From: Spirosoma linguale DSM 74
GTDB taxonomy: Bacteria; Bacteroidota; Bacteroidia; Cytophagales; Spirosomataceae
Direction: 5' to 3'
Assembly (NCBI GenBank): GCA_000024525.1
Contig: CP001769.1
Location: 7,039,001-7,103,000 of the forward strand
Length of the DNA: 64,000 nucleotides
Shown in pieces: positions 54,367 through 63,862 of the stretch. The notes beneath the pieces were generated by a model. The model was not told the DNA's origin. It ran no database searches and saw only the letters and a list, made by a program, of their open reading frames with translations. A program made the translations under genes and the position numbers. The number at the start of each line of letters is the position of its first letter. Position 1 is the first letter of the stretch.

Positions 54367-54441
54367 GTAACTACTGACCGGGGGTCTTATCGTGCTTATC
54401 TTGTGGCTGATTAGGTCATAAAAGCCGCTTAAATTAGCCAT

Positions 54442-54449
54442 TAAGTTTG
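54442..54449 (+). promoter_or_regulatory. candidate -7 box upstream of upp
   Basis: TAAGTTTG matches TAnnTTTG, 50 nt before the upp ATG in a divergent intergenic region. No -33 TTG with the right spacing was found. Confidence 0.35.
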
Positions 54450-54499
54450 GATATACGCCAACCTTGCCACTAATTTACAGGCAAAGACGTCTCCAGACT

Positions 54500-55147
54500 A
54501 TGTTTGTGTTCACCCACCAGCCTTCGTTGGCCAATCAGTACATTGCCGAACTCCGGGATGTATCTATCCAGCAGGACAGACTTCGGTTTCGCCGAAATCT
54601 GGAAAGATTAGGGGAATTGATGGCGTACGAAATCTCCAAAAATTTGTCTTACCAGGCAATTGCTGTGCAAACGCCCCTAGGGGTTTCTCATACGCAAGTA
54701 CTTCGGGCGCAACCTGTTCTGGCCACCATTATGCGGGCTGGCCTGCCCTTTCATCAGGGGTTTGCCAACTATTTCGACCGGGCTGAGAACGCCTTTGCGG
54801 GGGCTTACCGGGGGTATACGCCGGATGGAGATGATGAATTTGAGATTGCCATGGACTACATCGTGAGCCCCGACCTGAGCGGCAAAACGCTTATCCTTTG
54901 TGATCCGATGCTGGCCACGGGCCGTTCGCTCGAAAAAGTGTATCATGCGCTCTTACGCTACGGAATTCCGGCCCAAACCCACATTGCCGCTGTTATTGCC
55001 AGTCCGGAAGGCGTGCGCCATGTGCAGCAGCAATTGCCCCAGTGCCATTTGTGGCTAGGCGCTATCGACGACCACCTGAATGAGCATTCCTACATAGTAC
55101 CCGGACTCGGTGACTCCGGCGACCTGTCCTTCGGCCCGAAAGTGTAA
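54500..55147 (+). CDS. upp: uracil phosphoribosyltransferase
   Basis: 215 residues from the ATG at 54500. PRPP-binding loop LILCDPMLATGRSLEKV, ATIMRAGLPFHQGF and GAIDDHLNEHSYIVPGLGDSGD (uracil-binding) define the family. It converts uracil and PRPP to UMP, the pyrimidine salvage step. Element A8 lies 22 nt after the stop. Confidence 0.96.
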   Translation: MFVFTHQPSLANQYIAELRDVSIQQDRLRFRRNLERLGELMAYEISKNLSYQAIAVQTPLGVSHTQVLRAQPVLATIMRAGLPFHQGFANYFDRAENAFAGAYRGYTPDGDDEFEIAMDYIVSPDLSGKTLILCDPMLATGRSLEKVYHALLRYGIPAQTHIAAVIASPEGVRHVQQQLPQCHLWLGAIDDHLNEHSYIVPGLGDSGDLSFGPKV

Positions 55148-55169
55148 AGAAGGAGATGTATGGTGTACT

Positions 55170-55273
55170 GGTTGTACCTACGTACCTACGGGCTTCAGCC
55201 CGTATCGTATTCGGAGTACTATTATAAACGAGCTAAGTTACGGACTGAAGTCCGTAGGTACGTAGGTACAACC
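55170..55273. repeat. paired-palindrome element A8 with within-arm compensation
   Basis: Arms 55170-55204 and 55239-55273 (35 nt, two mismatches) with GTACCTACGTACCTACG feet. The left arm folds as ACGGGCTTCAGCCCGT and the right as ACGGACTGAAGTCCGT: the two arm differences (G to A and C to T) keep each small hairpin paired. Confidence 0.9.
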
Positions 55274-55288
55274 AATATACCTTATATT

Positions 55289-55930
55289 CTATCGTAGGTC
55301 TACTACTTCTACGCCGGGATATTTTGATTTGTCGAAGGCGAAAAAGGAATCAGGGACGTTCACGTTTGGCGTGAATTTGGTTATCGTATACGATGTTTGC
55401 TTACCGTCTTTGTTGCTGATTAGCCAGTTGCGTACCGACTTATCTGCCTTGTCGACTGCGATCTGTACGGTTTTGATAGCACTTTTCGGACGGTTAGACG
55501 TCAGCTCAATAACCTCAAGTGTGCGACCTGCCTGTTTCTGTTCTTTCAGAAAACGGTAATCGAAACCACGTTTGTAGATAGTATATATCTGCGTTGGATT
55601 TAGCTCACTGTTGCTACCGGCATCGTAGTCCTGTACATTGACTTCGTTCGACTCTTTGATGTAAGTAGACATCGTTTTGCCGTCCGTAAATACCTCCTGA
55701 CCACCGAGCAGCAACCGAAACTTCTCATTTTTTACGGTCAAATCGCCTTTATAGGATTCCTTTGCTCCGCCACCGGCACTGGCAAACGTAAAACTCGCCT
55801 GATACGATTTCAGCGATTTATATTTTTTACTCATCGCATCCAGAATACCCTGTGCCCGTTTGTCTTTTTGAGCGAAAGCAGGCAGCGTCATCACAAACGC
55901 TAAACTAAGCAGTACTGCAAATTTCTTCAT
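55289..55930 (-). CDS. lolA: outer-membrane lipoprotein carrier LolA family
   Basis: 213 residues with a signal peptide (FAVLLSLAFVMTLPAFAQ). A half-barrel LolA fold is suggested by SKKYKSLKSYQASFTFAS, GDLTVKNEKFRLLLGGQEVFTDGKTMSTY and the late VPDSFFAFDKSKYPGVEVVDLR, typical of Bacteroidota LolA proteins. It shuttles lipoproteins across the periplasm. The next gene upstream on the strand is ftsK, the common neighbour in Bacteroidota. Confidence 0.9.
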   Translation of the reverse strand: MKKFAVLLSLAFVMTLPAFAQKDKRAQGILDAMSKKYKSLKSYQASFTFASAGGGAKESYKGDLTVKNEKFRLLLGGQEVFTDGKTMSTYIKESNEVNVQDYDAGSNSELNPTQIYTIYKRGFDYRFLKEQKQAGRTLEVIELTSNRPKSAIKTVQIAVDKADKSVRNWLISNKDGKQTSYTITKFTPNVNVPDSFFAFDKSKYPGVEVVDLR

Positions 55931-56056
55931 TGTTAGTGGAATTACTCGTCAAGTCAACTCATGGATTCGTTTCCTGAGCGAATCTCTATTTTCTTAGACG
56001 GTAAAATAAAGGGAAAAGTTTAATATTGATTTTAAGCCGCTTTTAGACGGTGCCAG

Positions 56057-58627
56057 TTACTCACCTTTCAGTCGCTTTAGTATCTCTTCCAGCGTCTGTA
56101 AATCCTGTACCAGCACATCGCGGGCTTTGCTTCCCTCAAACGGGCCCACAATTCGGGCGGCTTCCAACTGGTCGACCAAACGGCCGGCGCGGTTGTAACC
56201 GAGTTTGAGCTTACGCTGAATGAGTGAGGTGCTTCCCTGCTGATGAATAACGATAAGTCGGGCGGCTTCGTCGAACATCGGGTCGCGGTTGGTCATGTCT
56301 ACGTCCTTATCGTCTCCCTGACCGCCCTCGTCTCCAACGAATTCCGGTAGCGCATACGCGTCATCGTAGCCCCGCTGATTGCCGACGAACTCACAAATAT
56401 CTTCAATCTCGTTGGTGTCGACAAAGGGACATTGCAGCCGAATGATATCGGAGTTGGAGGACAGCAGCATATCACCCATACCCACCAGTTGCTCAGCACC
56501 ACCCGTATCCAGAATGGTGCGGGAGTCGATTTTCGACGTAACCTTAAACGACAGACGCGCCGGGAAGTTGGCTTTTATAAGGCCGGTAATAACGTTTACA
56601 GATGGCCGCTGCGTAGCGACAACCAGGTGGATACCAATAGCCCGCGCCAGCTGCGCCAGCCGGGCAATGGGTTGCTCGACCTCTTTGCCCGCCGTCATCA
56701 TAAGGTCGGCCAGCTCGTCGATAATCAGGACAATGTAAGGCAGGAAGTGGTGACCTTTTTCGGGGTTGAGTCGACGCTTTATAAACTTTGCATTGTATTC
56801 CTTGAGGTTCCGGCAACCGGCATCTTTGAGCAGGTTGTAGCGGTTATCCATCTCGATACACAACGAATTCAGCGTATTGACAACCTTCTTGGTGTCGGTA
56901 ATGATCGGCTCTTCCGAATCAGGAAGTTTGGCCAGGAAGTGTCGTTCCAGCTTATTGAACAGGGTCAACTCCACTTTTTTCGGGTCGACTAGCACCAGCT
57001 TAAGCTGCGAAGGGTGCTTCTTGTAGATGAGCGACGTTAGCAGCACGTTTAGCCCTACCGACTTACCCTGTCCGGTGGCCCCGGCCATTAATAAGTGCGG
57101 CATCTTGGCTAGGTCGGCAACGTAGATTTCGTTCGAAATGGTTTTTCCGAGTACGATTGGCAGGTCGAACTTGCTGCTGCTGAAAATATCGCTGGTAATA
57201 ACCGACCGCATCGAAACCATTTCCCGGTTCTTGTTCGGTACTTCAATACCAATCGTTCCCATACCGGGCATGGGGGCAATAATCCGGATGCCCAGTGCCG
57301 AGAGGCTCAGTGCGATGTCATCTTCCAGGCTTTTGATCTTGGAAATGCGCACACCTTTGGCCGGAATAATTTCGTACAGCGTAACCGTTGGTCCGATGGA
57401 TGCCTGAATAGAGTCAATTTCAATGCCGAAGTTGCGGAGCGTATTCTCGATCTTCTCTTTGTTGACCGTCAGCTCATCGTCCGAGACCTGCGCTTTACGG
57501 CTGTTCGGATAGTCTGTCAGCAACTCATTGACCGGGTATTGATACTGGGGTAAGTCAATGGTTGGGTCGTACAAGCCATGAAGCGCAACCAGATCGTCTT
57601 CTTCGAATGGGTCCGGCTCAAAGGTAGGAGCGGGGGTCGCACTCAACTCCTCCGACGAATCGGGAGTATCGGCTACGGCTTCGCGGTTTTTGATCGTAAG
57701 TGTAACCCCCGTTGTTTGAGCAATGACCTCCGGCAAAGGCGTTTCCTGCTCTCTGGCTGGTGGCGCTACCGGCGTATTGGCAAAGGTGTTTGCCAGTGGA
57801 GGCTGAATGGATTCGGGTGCGGTTTCCCGTGCATCGTCAACATCCTGCTCGTCTTCTTCGTTGGGTTCCTCTTCACTCTCTGAATACGTTTGCAGAGGAT
57901 CGGACGACCGCCGGTTGGGCTTGGGTGACGATGGGCGGGAGAAGGTTGGCAGCTTGATCGATCTTACATCGAAGAAGTAAATAACAAAGGCAAAAAGTGC
58001 AAAGGCAATAAAGGCCAGATTGCCCCACCCAAAAAGGCTATACAACGCCACGTTGAACTCGTACCCAATACCACCGCACCAGACGCTGGCCGTTTCGGCA
58101 GAATCGGTAACGAGTACGATGTAGCCCAGTATGAGGCTGATCCAGACGGAGGCAAACAACAGGCCCGTTGTTGTCCGGCTCAGGGGCAGCAGTTCACTCC
58201 CGAAGGTCATTTTGTAACCCGCCAGAAAAACGATGATCGGTATAGCCAGCGCCCCCACTCCGAACCAACGGAAGACGAAAACATGCGCTACATACGCCCC
58301 CACCAGACCGACCCAGTTACGGGTTTCGCTGCCAGATTCGTTCAGCGGTTCGGAAAATGCGGCTCCCACCACACTCTGGTCGGCAGGGCCGTTTAGCAGG
58401 TAGGACATGAATGCTACCATCAAACCGAGCGCCAGACCCATCAATAACACCCCCAGTGTTAAGGTCGAACGCTGGTCGGTAAGCCATCGGTCAAGTGCCG
58501 CCCCCCAGTTGAACGACGTACTTTGCGAACGGGCCGGCGACGGATTGCCATCGCGATTTGCGCGCGGACGCGGTTCAGCAGGTCGTCGGAGTGTATTCTG
58601 GCGGGGCGATGTTGTTGGTTGTGCCAT
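56057..58627 (-). CDS. ftsK: DNA translocase FtsK
   Basis: 856 residues. Four membrane helices (about 55-225), then a Ser/Pro/Glu-rich acidic linker (about 230-370), an alpha/beta motor domain with Walker A GATGQGKSVGLNVLL (about 515) and IVLIIDELADLMM (Walker B), and the winged-helix gamma domain (YNRAGRLVDQLEAARIVGPF) that reads KOPS/FRS sequences. It pumps chromosomal DNA at the division septum and couples segregation to division. lolA follows it. Confidence 0.96.
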   Translation of the reverse strand: MAQPTTSPRQNTLRRPAEPRPRANRDGNPSPARSQSTSFNWGAALDRWLTDQRSTLTLGVLLMGLALGLMVAFMSYLLNGPADQSVVGAAFSEPLNESGSETRNWVGLVGAYVAHVFVFRWFGVGALAIPIIVFLAGYKMTFGSELLPLSRTTTGLLFASVWISLILGYIVLVTDSAETASVWCGGIGYEFNVALYSLFGWGNLAFIAFALFAFVIYFFDVRSIKLPTFSRPSSPKPNRRSSDPLQTYSESEEEPNEEDEQDVDDARETAPESIQPPLANTFANTPVAPPAREQETPLPEVIAQTTGVTLTIKNREAVADTPDSSEELSATPAPTFEPDPFEEDDLVALHGLYDPTIDLPQYQYPVNELLTDYPNSRKAQVSDDELTVNKEKIENTLRNFGIEIDSIQASIGPTVTLYEIIPAKGVRISKIKSLEDDIALSLSALGIRIIAPMPGMGTIGIEVPNKNREMVSMRSVITSDIFSSSKFDLPIVLGKTISNEIYVADLAKMPHLLMAGATGQGKSVGLNVLLTSLIYKKHPSQLKLVLVDPKKVELTLFNKLERHFLAKLPDSEEPIITDTKKVVNTLNSLCIEMDNRYNLLKDAGCRNLKEYNAKFIKRRLNPEKGHHFLPYIVLIIDELADLMMTAGKEVEQPIARLAQLARAIGIHLVVATQRPSVNVITGLIKANFPARLSFKVTSKIDSRTILDTGGAEQLVGMGDMLLSSNSDIIRLQCPFVDTNEIEDICEFVGNQRGYDDAYALPEFVGDEGGQGDDKDVDMTNRDPMFDEAARLIVIHQQGSTSLIQRKLKLGYNRAGRLVDQLEAARIVGPFEGSKARDVLVQDLQTLEEILKRLKGE

Positions 58628-58785
58628 GCGTTGATATTAGGCGGTAGCTACAGGTAAATTTCTCACTTTTTACTGAGAAACTACGATGAGAACGGTGTAT
58701 GCACACAAAAATTTGACTACCTGATTATTCGGTACAGCCATGTAATAAGAGCTTGCCTGAAGGCAACGGCTTTCAACGGACTGCT

Positions 58786-59835
58786 TTACAAATCGTTCAG
58801 CAAAGCCTTGTTGATGCGTTTAGCCAGGGCAGGCCCTTCGTAAATAAAACTCGTGTAAACCTGCACCAGACTAGCACCGGCGCGGAGCTTCTCCTGTGCA
58901 TCTTCGGCCGAGAAGATACCTCCAACGCCAATAATCGGAAACGCTCCGCCCGATTGCTGATGAAGGTACCGAATAACCTCAGTAGCCCGTTCGCGGAGAG
59001 GGCGTCCACTTATACCACCTGCGCCCATTTGGGTAACCGTAGCTGTGTCGGTTGCCAGGCCATCCCGGCTGATGGTTGTGTTAGTAGCAATAACCCCCGC
59101 AATGCCTGTTTCGGCAACAATCCCAATGATGTCGTCTAACTGGCCATTGGTTAAGTCAGGGGCGATTTTCAACAGGATTGGCTTAGGTGCCGGACGCAGG
59201 CGATTTTCCTGCTGAAGGGCGGTCAGGAGTTGGGTAAGGGGCCCGCGTTCCTGCAAATCGCGCAAACCCGGCGTATTGGGTGAACTGACATTAACCACAA
59301 AGTAATCGACCGCGTCGAACAGTTCGCGGAAACAGATCAGGTAGTCGCTCAGTGCCTGTTCGTTAGCTGTGTCTTTATTCTTGCCGATGTTTCCGCCAAC
59401 GATCACCTGCCGTCCGCCCCGATTCCTGGCAAAATGCCGGAGTCGTTCTGCCGCCGGGCCAGCCCCTTTGTTGTTAAAGCCCATTCGGTTGATAAGGCCG
59501 CCATCGGCTTTTAACCGGAAAAGGCGTGGGCGTGGGTTACCGGGTTGAGGGCGGGGGGTTACCGTACCGATCTCAACGAAACCAAAGCCCAAATCGCTCA
59601 ACTCACTGATCAGCTCTGCGTTTTTGTCGAATCCGGCGGCCATGCCTATCGGGTTGGGAAACGTCAGACCAAAAACTGTACGGGCCAGGCGTGGGTCCTT
59701 AACGACGTAGAGCGAACGGAAAAGCGCCGACATGCCGGGAATCGACAGGGCTATTTTCAGAAATCGCGTTACGGTATGGTGAATGGTTTCCGCGTCGAAA
59801 CGGAAGAGTAGGGGCAGAATAATATGCTTGTACAT
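58786..59835 (-). CDS. pyrD: dihydroorotate dehydrogenase (quinone), class 2
   Basis: 349 residues from the ATG at 59835. An N-terminal membrane-associated helix region, [39 protein letters not shown] (catalytic Ser, class 2) and [18 protein letters not shown] define the enzyme. It oxidises dihydroorotate to orotate, passing electrons to quinone. Element A10 lies upstream, between it and cysM. Confidence 0.95.
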   Translation of the reverse strand: MYKHIILPLLFRFDAETIHHTVTRFLKIALSIPGMSALFRSLYVVKDPRLARTVFGLTFPNPIGMAAGFDKNAELISELSDLGFGFVEIGTVTPRPQPGNPRPRLFRLKADGGLINRMGFNNKGAGPAAERLRHFARNRGGRQVIVGGNIGKNKDTANEQALSDYLICFRELFDAVDYFVVNVSSPNTPGLRDLQERGPLTQLLTALQQENRLRPAPKPILLKIAPDLTNGQLDDIIGIVAETGIAGVIATNTTISRDGLATDTATVTQMGAGGISGRPLRERATEVIRYLHQQSGGAFPIIGVGGIFSAEDAQEKLRAGASLVQVYTSFIYEGPALAKRINKALLNDL

Positions 59836-59864
59836 GAGTACAAAGATAACTGTAGCGTTGATAG

Positions 59865-59937
59865 TTGTAGTACCGACCGTCCCGGTCGCGTATAGAACAA
59901 CAGCAATCACACCTGACCGGGACGGTCGGTGTTACAG
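59865..59937. repeat. paired-palindrome element A10
   Basis: Core arms ACCGACCGTCCCGGTC (59872-59887) and GACCGGGACGGTCGGT (59915-59930) with flanks TGTAGT and TGTAAC; the same core as A3. The arm flank AACTGTAA overlaps the cysM stop codon. Confidence 0.82.
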
Positions 59938-60810
59938 TTAACCAAACAGGTCTGATGAAAGATAGCGGTCGCCCCGGTCGCAGATAATACAGACGATAAC
60001 GCCTGATTCGAGCTCCTGCGCCAGCTGAACAGCCGCGTGGACAGACCCGCCACTGCTCATCCCCGCAAAGACACCTTCGATGTTAGCCAGTTTGCGGGTC
60101 ATGTGGGTCGCTTCATCGGCTGAAACTTCTATGATTCGGTCTACGCGCTGCGGTTCGAAAATTTTGGGCAGATATTCGACCGGCCATTTCCGGATTCCCG
60201 GTATTGAAGAGCCATCAGTAGGCTGGCAACCAACAATCTGGACATCGGGATTCTGTTCTTTCAGAAAGCGCGACGTGCCCATGATGGTGCCCGTAGTACC
60301 CATCGACGAAACAAAGTGCGTGATTTCTCCGGCCGTGTCGCGCCAGATTTCGGGGCCTGTTGTCCGGTAATGCGCCAGGTAGTTGTCGGGGTTGGCAAAC
60401 TGGTTAAGCATCAGAAAGCCGCCTTTCTGAACCTGAGCATCGGCGTAATCGCGGGCACTTTCAATCGTTTCGGTCAAGGTGACTTTAGCCCCGAAAGCCT
60501 CCATGGTCAGCACGCGTTCGCGCGTTGAGTTCTCGGGCATGACCAGCTCAATGGGGATGTCGTAGAGCCGGGCAATCATGGCCAGGGCAATACCGGTATT
60601 CCCGCTGGTGGCTTCAACGAGCGTCATGCCGGGTTTAAGCTCTCCCCGGGAGAGGGCGCCCTGGATCATGCTGACGGCGGCTCGATCTTTAACACTGCCG
60701 CCTGGATTATTGCCTTCAAGTTTGCCGTATAACGTAACGTTGGGATTTGGATTCAGTCGGTTGAGTTCAACTAAAGGCGTGTTGCCGACCAAATCAAGCA
60801 GGGTTGCCAT
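59938..60810 (-). CDS. cysM: cysteine synthase B-type enzyme
   Basis: 290 residues, PLP fold-type II. The Schiff-base lysine is in NNPGGSVKDRAAV (K41), the substrate loop is EATSGNTGIALAM and the phosphate loop GTTGTIMGTSR. It lacks CBS domains and is distinct from the CBS enzyme at 31086. It makes cysteine from O-acetylserine and sulfide. Its stop codon overlaps element A10. Confidence 0.94.
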   Translation of the reverse strand: MATLLDLVGNTPLVELNRLNPNPNVTLYGKLEGNNPGGSVKDRAAVSMIQGALSRGELKPGMTLVEATSGNTGIALAMIARLYDIPIELVMPENSTRERVLTMEAFGAKVTLTETIESARDYADAQVQKGGFLMLNQFANPDNYLAHYRTTGPEIWRDTAGEITHFVSSMGTTGTIMGTSRFLKEQNPDVQIVGCQPTDGSSIPGIRKWPVEYLPKIFEPQRVDRIIEVSADEATHMTRKLANIEGVFAGMSSGGSVHAAVQLAQELESGVIVCIICDRGDRYLSSDLFG

Positions 60811-61082
60811 GCTAATGTATGAAAAAATGTCCTGTAGTTTTCAAGGAGAAAGAAGCTCAATAAGTTCGTTCGCGGGGTTGTTTCCCTAAAAATGAGCGTC
60901 AGCCAACCAGAATTTGACTACCCAGATCAGGGTATTTTTTTGTTTGACAAAATATTTTTGAACGGTAACTGATTGGCTGACAGGTAAAAATTTGTAAACT
61001 TGACCGTTTGTTCAGGAAGCTGAAAAATGTCCTGTTAGTCTGTTAATGAGTCTATTATTCACACCCGTATTGCTACAATACT

Positions 61083-61520
61083 ATGAAATCTCCACTAGTG
61101 GCCCGTCCTCTTTCCAAAGTAGCCGTTGAACAACTTGCGGGCGAGTTTGCCCTATCTGATTTAACGCTGCCTTTTTGGGGATATCGTAAAAAGATGCCCA
61201 TGCACCGCATTGTTCGGCTGGAAGGTGAAGGTAACTATACCTTATTTCACTTTGCCGACGGAAGCCAGTTAATGGTATCCCTGACGCTGAAAAAAATGGA
61301 GAGCCGATTATCATCGAAGGTGTTTGCCCGGCCGCACAAAAAAAACATCATCAACCTGCTGTATCTGGAAGGAATCTACCCCGGTCAGCAACTTTGCGCC
61401 GGTCTTGTCAACGGCGACCGTGTTGAAGTGTCGCGCCGAAAAGCCAGTCGCTTCATTAAGCAGGTAAAAGGGTTTCAGCAGGAGTTGAAAACAATGTATA
61501 CACCTTCGCTAGTGTCCTAA
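61083..61520 (+). CDS. stand-alone LytTR DNA-binding protein
   Basis: 145 residues consisting almost only of a LytTR domain (about 35-135; MHRIVRLEGEGNYTLFHFAD, FARPHKKNIINLLYLEGIYP). There is no receiver domain. LytTR regulators without a receiver exist in Bacteroidota and probably act as DNA-binding factors controlled by level or partner. The region upstream (60811-61082) has no repeat and may hold its promoter. Confidence 0.88.
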   Translation: MKSPLVARPLSKVAVEQLAGEFALSDLTLPFWGYRKKMPMHRIVRLEGEGNYTLFHFADGSQLMVSLTLKKMESRLSSKVFARPHKKNIINLLYLEGIYPGQQLCAGLVNGDRVEVSRRKASRFIKQVKGFQQELKTMYTPSLVS

Positions 61521-61548
61521 ACGCCTGGTCTTGTACGGTTAGTCTTCA

Positions 61549-61587
61549 TAAAAAAGGCGTTCTCTTACCCAGAGAACGCCTTTTTTA
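61549..61587. terminator. intrinsic terminator after the LytTR gene
   Basis: GGCGTTCTCT (61556-61565) pairs with AGAGAACGCC (61571-61580), flanked by six A and six T. Bidirectional form. Confidence 0.9.
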
Positions 61588-61622
61588 TAAGAACTTGACT
61601 CAATTACTCAATTCATTGTATG

Positions 61623-61669
61623 ATCCATAGTGTATTGGACAGTCGGAGGCTCTCCGACATACTATGGAT
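61623..61669. repeat. single palindrome element A9
   Basis: GTCGGAGGCTCTCCGAC (61642-61658) lies within a second inverted repeat ATCCATAGT..ACTATGGAT. It resembles one arm of the paired-palindrome family and ends 6 nt from the fadD stop. Confidence 0.65.
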
Positions 61670-61674
61670 GTTGA

Positions 61675-63378
61675 CTACTTTTTTAATTTGGCTAACTCTT
61701 CATCTCGTAGAGGTTTGCGAAGGATTTTGCCAACGTTCGACTTGGGTAATTCCGTTCTGAACTCAATAATGCGGGGTACTTTATAGGGTGTCAGGTTCTC
61801 ACGGCAAAATGCCTTGATCGTGTCAGCCTCAAGCGCCGGGTCTTTCTTTACAACAAAGATTTTGACAACCTCCGTCGATTTCTCGTCGGGAACGCCAATA
61901 CACGCCACTTCGAGCACACCCGGACACTGGGCCACCACATCTTCTATCTCATTCGGGTAAACGTTAAAGCCGGACACCAGGATCATGTCTTTCTTGCGGT
62001 CGACAATCTTAAAGAAGCCTTCCTCATTCATAACACCCACATCGCCGGTTTTAAACCAGTCACCCAGCATGGATTTGGCGGTTTCTTCGGGCCGGTTGTA
62101 ATACCCGCTGAACACCTGCGGACCACGAGCTACAATTTCGCCGGGTTCGCCAACGGGGGCATCGCTGCCATCGTCGCGGATGATCTTCATTTCTGTACTC
62201 GGCCAGGGGATGCCAATCGTGCCTACCCGTGCATTGCCATCGGTAGGGTTGGAACAAAGTACCGGCGATGTCTCCGTCAGGCCGTAGCCTTCGCAGGGGG
62301 TATTTCCGGTCAGTTTCGCCCATCGTTCGGCAACGGATGTTTGCAGGGCCATACCACCCGCCGATGTGATTTTAAGGTGACTGAAGTCAACTTCGCCAAT
62401 TCGGGGGTTATTCAACAGGCCATTATAAAGCGTGTTGACGCCCGTAAAAGCAGTGATCTTGTATTTTTTCAGATCGTCGATAAAGGCGTTCATGTCGCGC
62501 GGATTAGTAATCATCAGGTTCATAGACCCGCTTTTCAATGCCGCCAGTGCGTTGGTCGTAAGTGCATACACGTGGTAGAGTGGCAAAGCCGCTACGATAA
62601 TGCCTTCTCCATCGGGAATGCCACCCGGCTTCATCCAGTAATCCTGGCCTTCAACATTGGACAGGATGTTGCGGTGCGTCAGTACAGCGCCCTTCGAAAC
62701 GCCCGTGGTGCCGCCCGTATATTGAACGAAAGCCATGTCCGTATTCTTGATGGCTACGGGTTTGAAAGGCTGGCTGCTGCCCCGGCTCAGGGCATCATTG
62801 AACGAAATCGAGTTGGGAAGGTTGTAAGCCGGAACCAGCTTTTTCACATACTTAACAACCGCATTGACGATCTGCTTTTTGGGGAAACCCAGTAAATCAC
62901 CGAGCGAGGTGACAATGACATGCTGTATGTCCGTTCGATCTAGAATTTTCTCCAGATTGCTGGCAAAGTTGGCCAGGATCACGATGGCTTTTGCCCCGGA
63001 GTCCTTGAACTGATGCTGCATCTCACGTGGTGTGTACAGCGGGTTTGTGTTCACAACGGCCAAACCCGCGCGCAAGGCGCCAAACATAGCCACCGGATAC
63101 TGCAGCGTGTTAGGCATCTGAATCGCTATGCGATCCCCTTTCTGAAGTTTCAGTTCGTTTTGCAAAAAGGAGGCAAACTGCGCTGAAAGCTTGTCGACCT
63201 CACCAAAGGTGATTTCTTTTCCCATGCAGGAATAAGCAGGCCGGTCCGTGAATTGTCGAAAACCCTCTTCCATCAAAGCTGCCAGCGATGGATAAGCATC
63301 CGGGTTTATCTCGTCCGGCACCTCTTTGGGGTAGAAACGGCGCCAGGGATATGGATTTAGTGTTGACTCGGTGTTCAT
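61675..63378 (-). CDS. fadD: long-chain fatty acid-CoA ligase
   Basis: 567 residues, ANL superfamily. AMP-binding motif FVQYTGGTTGVSKGAVLTHR, GYGLTETSPVLCS, GDWFKTGDVGVMNEEGFFKI and the C-terminal Lys region PKSNVGKILRKPLRDEE. It activates fatty acids to acyl-CoA through acyl-AMP. The upstream region (63379-63862) includes a candidate -7 box TAGTTTTG at 63488-63495 on the minus strand. Confidence 0.95.
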   Translation of the reverse strand: MNTESTLNPYPWRRFYPKEVPDEINPDAYPSLAALMEEGFRQFTDRPAYSCMGKEITFGEVDKLSAQFASFLQNELKLQKGDRIAIQMPNTLQYPVAMFGALRAGLAVVNTNPLYTPREMQHQFKDSGAKAIVILANFASNLEKILDRTDIQHVIVTSLGDLLGFPKKQIVNAVVKYVKKLVPAYNLPNSISFNDALSRGSSQPFKPVAIKNTDMAFVQYTGGTTGVSKGAVLTHRNILSNVEGQDYWMKPGGIPDGEGIIVAALPLYHVYALTTNALAALKSGSMNLMITNPRDMNAFIDDLKKYKITAFTGVNTLYNGLLNNPRIGEVDFSHLKITSAGGMALQTSVAERWAKLTGNTPCEGYGLTETSPVLCSNPTDGNARVGTIGIPWPSTEMKIIRDDGSDAPVGEPGEIVARGPQVFSGYYNRPEETAKSMLGDWFKTGDVGVMNEEGFFKIVDRKKDMILVSGFNVYPNEIEDVVAQCPGVLEVACIGVPDEKSTEVVKIFVVKKDPALEADTIKAFCRENLTPYKVPRIIEFRTELPKSNVGKILRKPLRDEELAKLKK

Positions 63379-63862
63379 GTAGTGTGTAGGTTTTAGCGCG
63401 AAAATGAATTCGTCTGTCTTAGATAGGTATAGTAGGTACGACTTACGTCCCTCAGCTTAGGTATGCATAAATCATTGATACGTACAACAAAACTAAGGAA
63501 ATTGTTCAATCTGGTGCGTATGTCAAAAACCTTTCTGTAATAACGCACAAACGCCGGACTTGGTGAAGCCCGGCGTTTATATGCTGCCCATTTGTACAGG
63601 AATTATACCGTTTGTACAAAATGAACATTTTAATGCAACGCTAGAGACGAAATTTTCGTCATATACCCAGCGCGTAACAGCGTTTAAGTTAAGAAAATAG
63701 TGCAGAAACGCCGGACCTTTGATGTGTTCGGCGTTTTTAGTTTCGCACTATACGCAAGTTACGTACTATTTCAATGACTTTATCTATGCTGCCTAATTTT
63801 TGTAACCAGTTGTAACTATAATCAAGTAACCTCCTTACTTTATGCAGATTGGGGACTGAAAA
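63379..63862. other. 484-base gap: promoter region and two CGCCGG hairpins
   Basis: No gene was seen. Two hairpins with the same AAACGCCGG stem as the rfbA terminator lie at 63549-63578 and 63706-63736. They are downstream of the partial gene at the right edge (minus strand) and could be tandem terminators. The left part holds the fadD promoter region. Confidence 0.5.
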
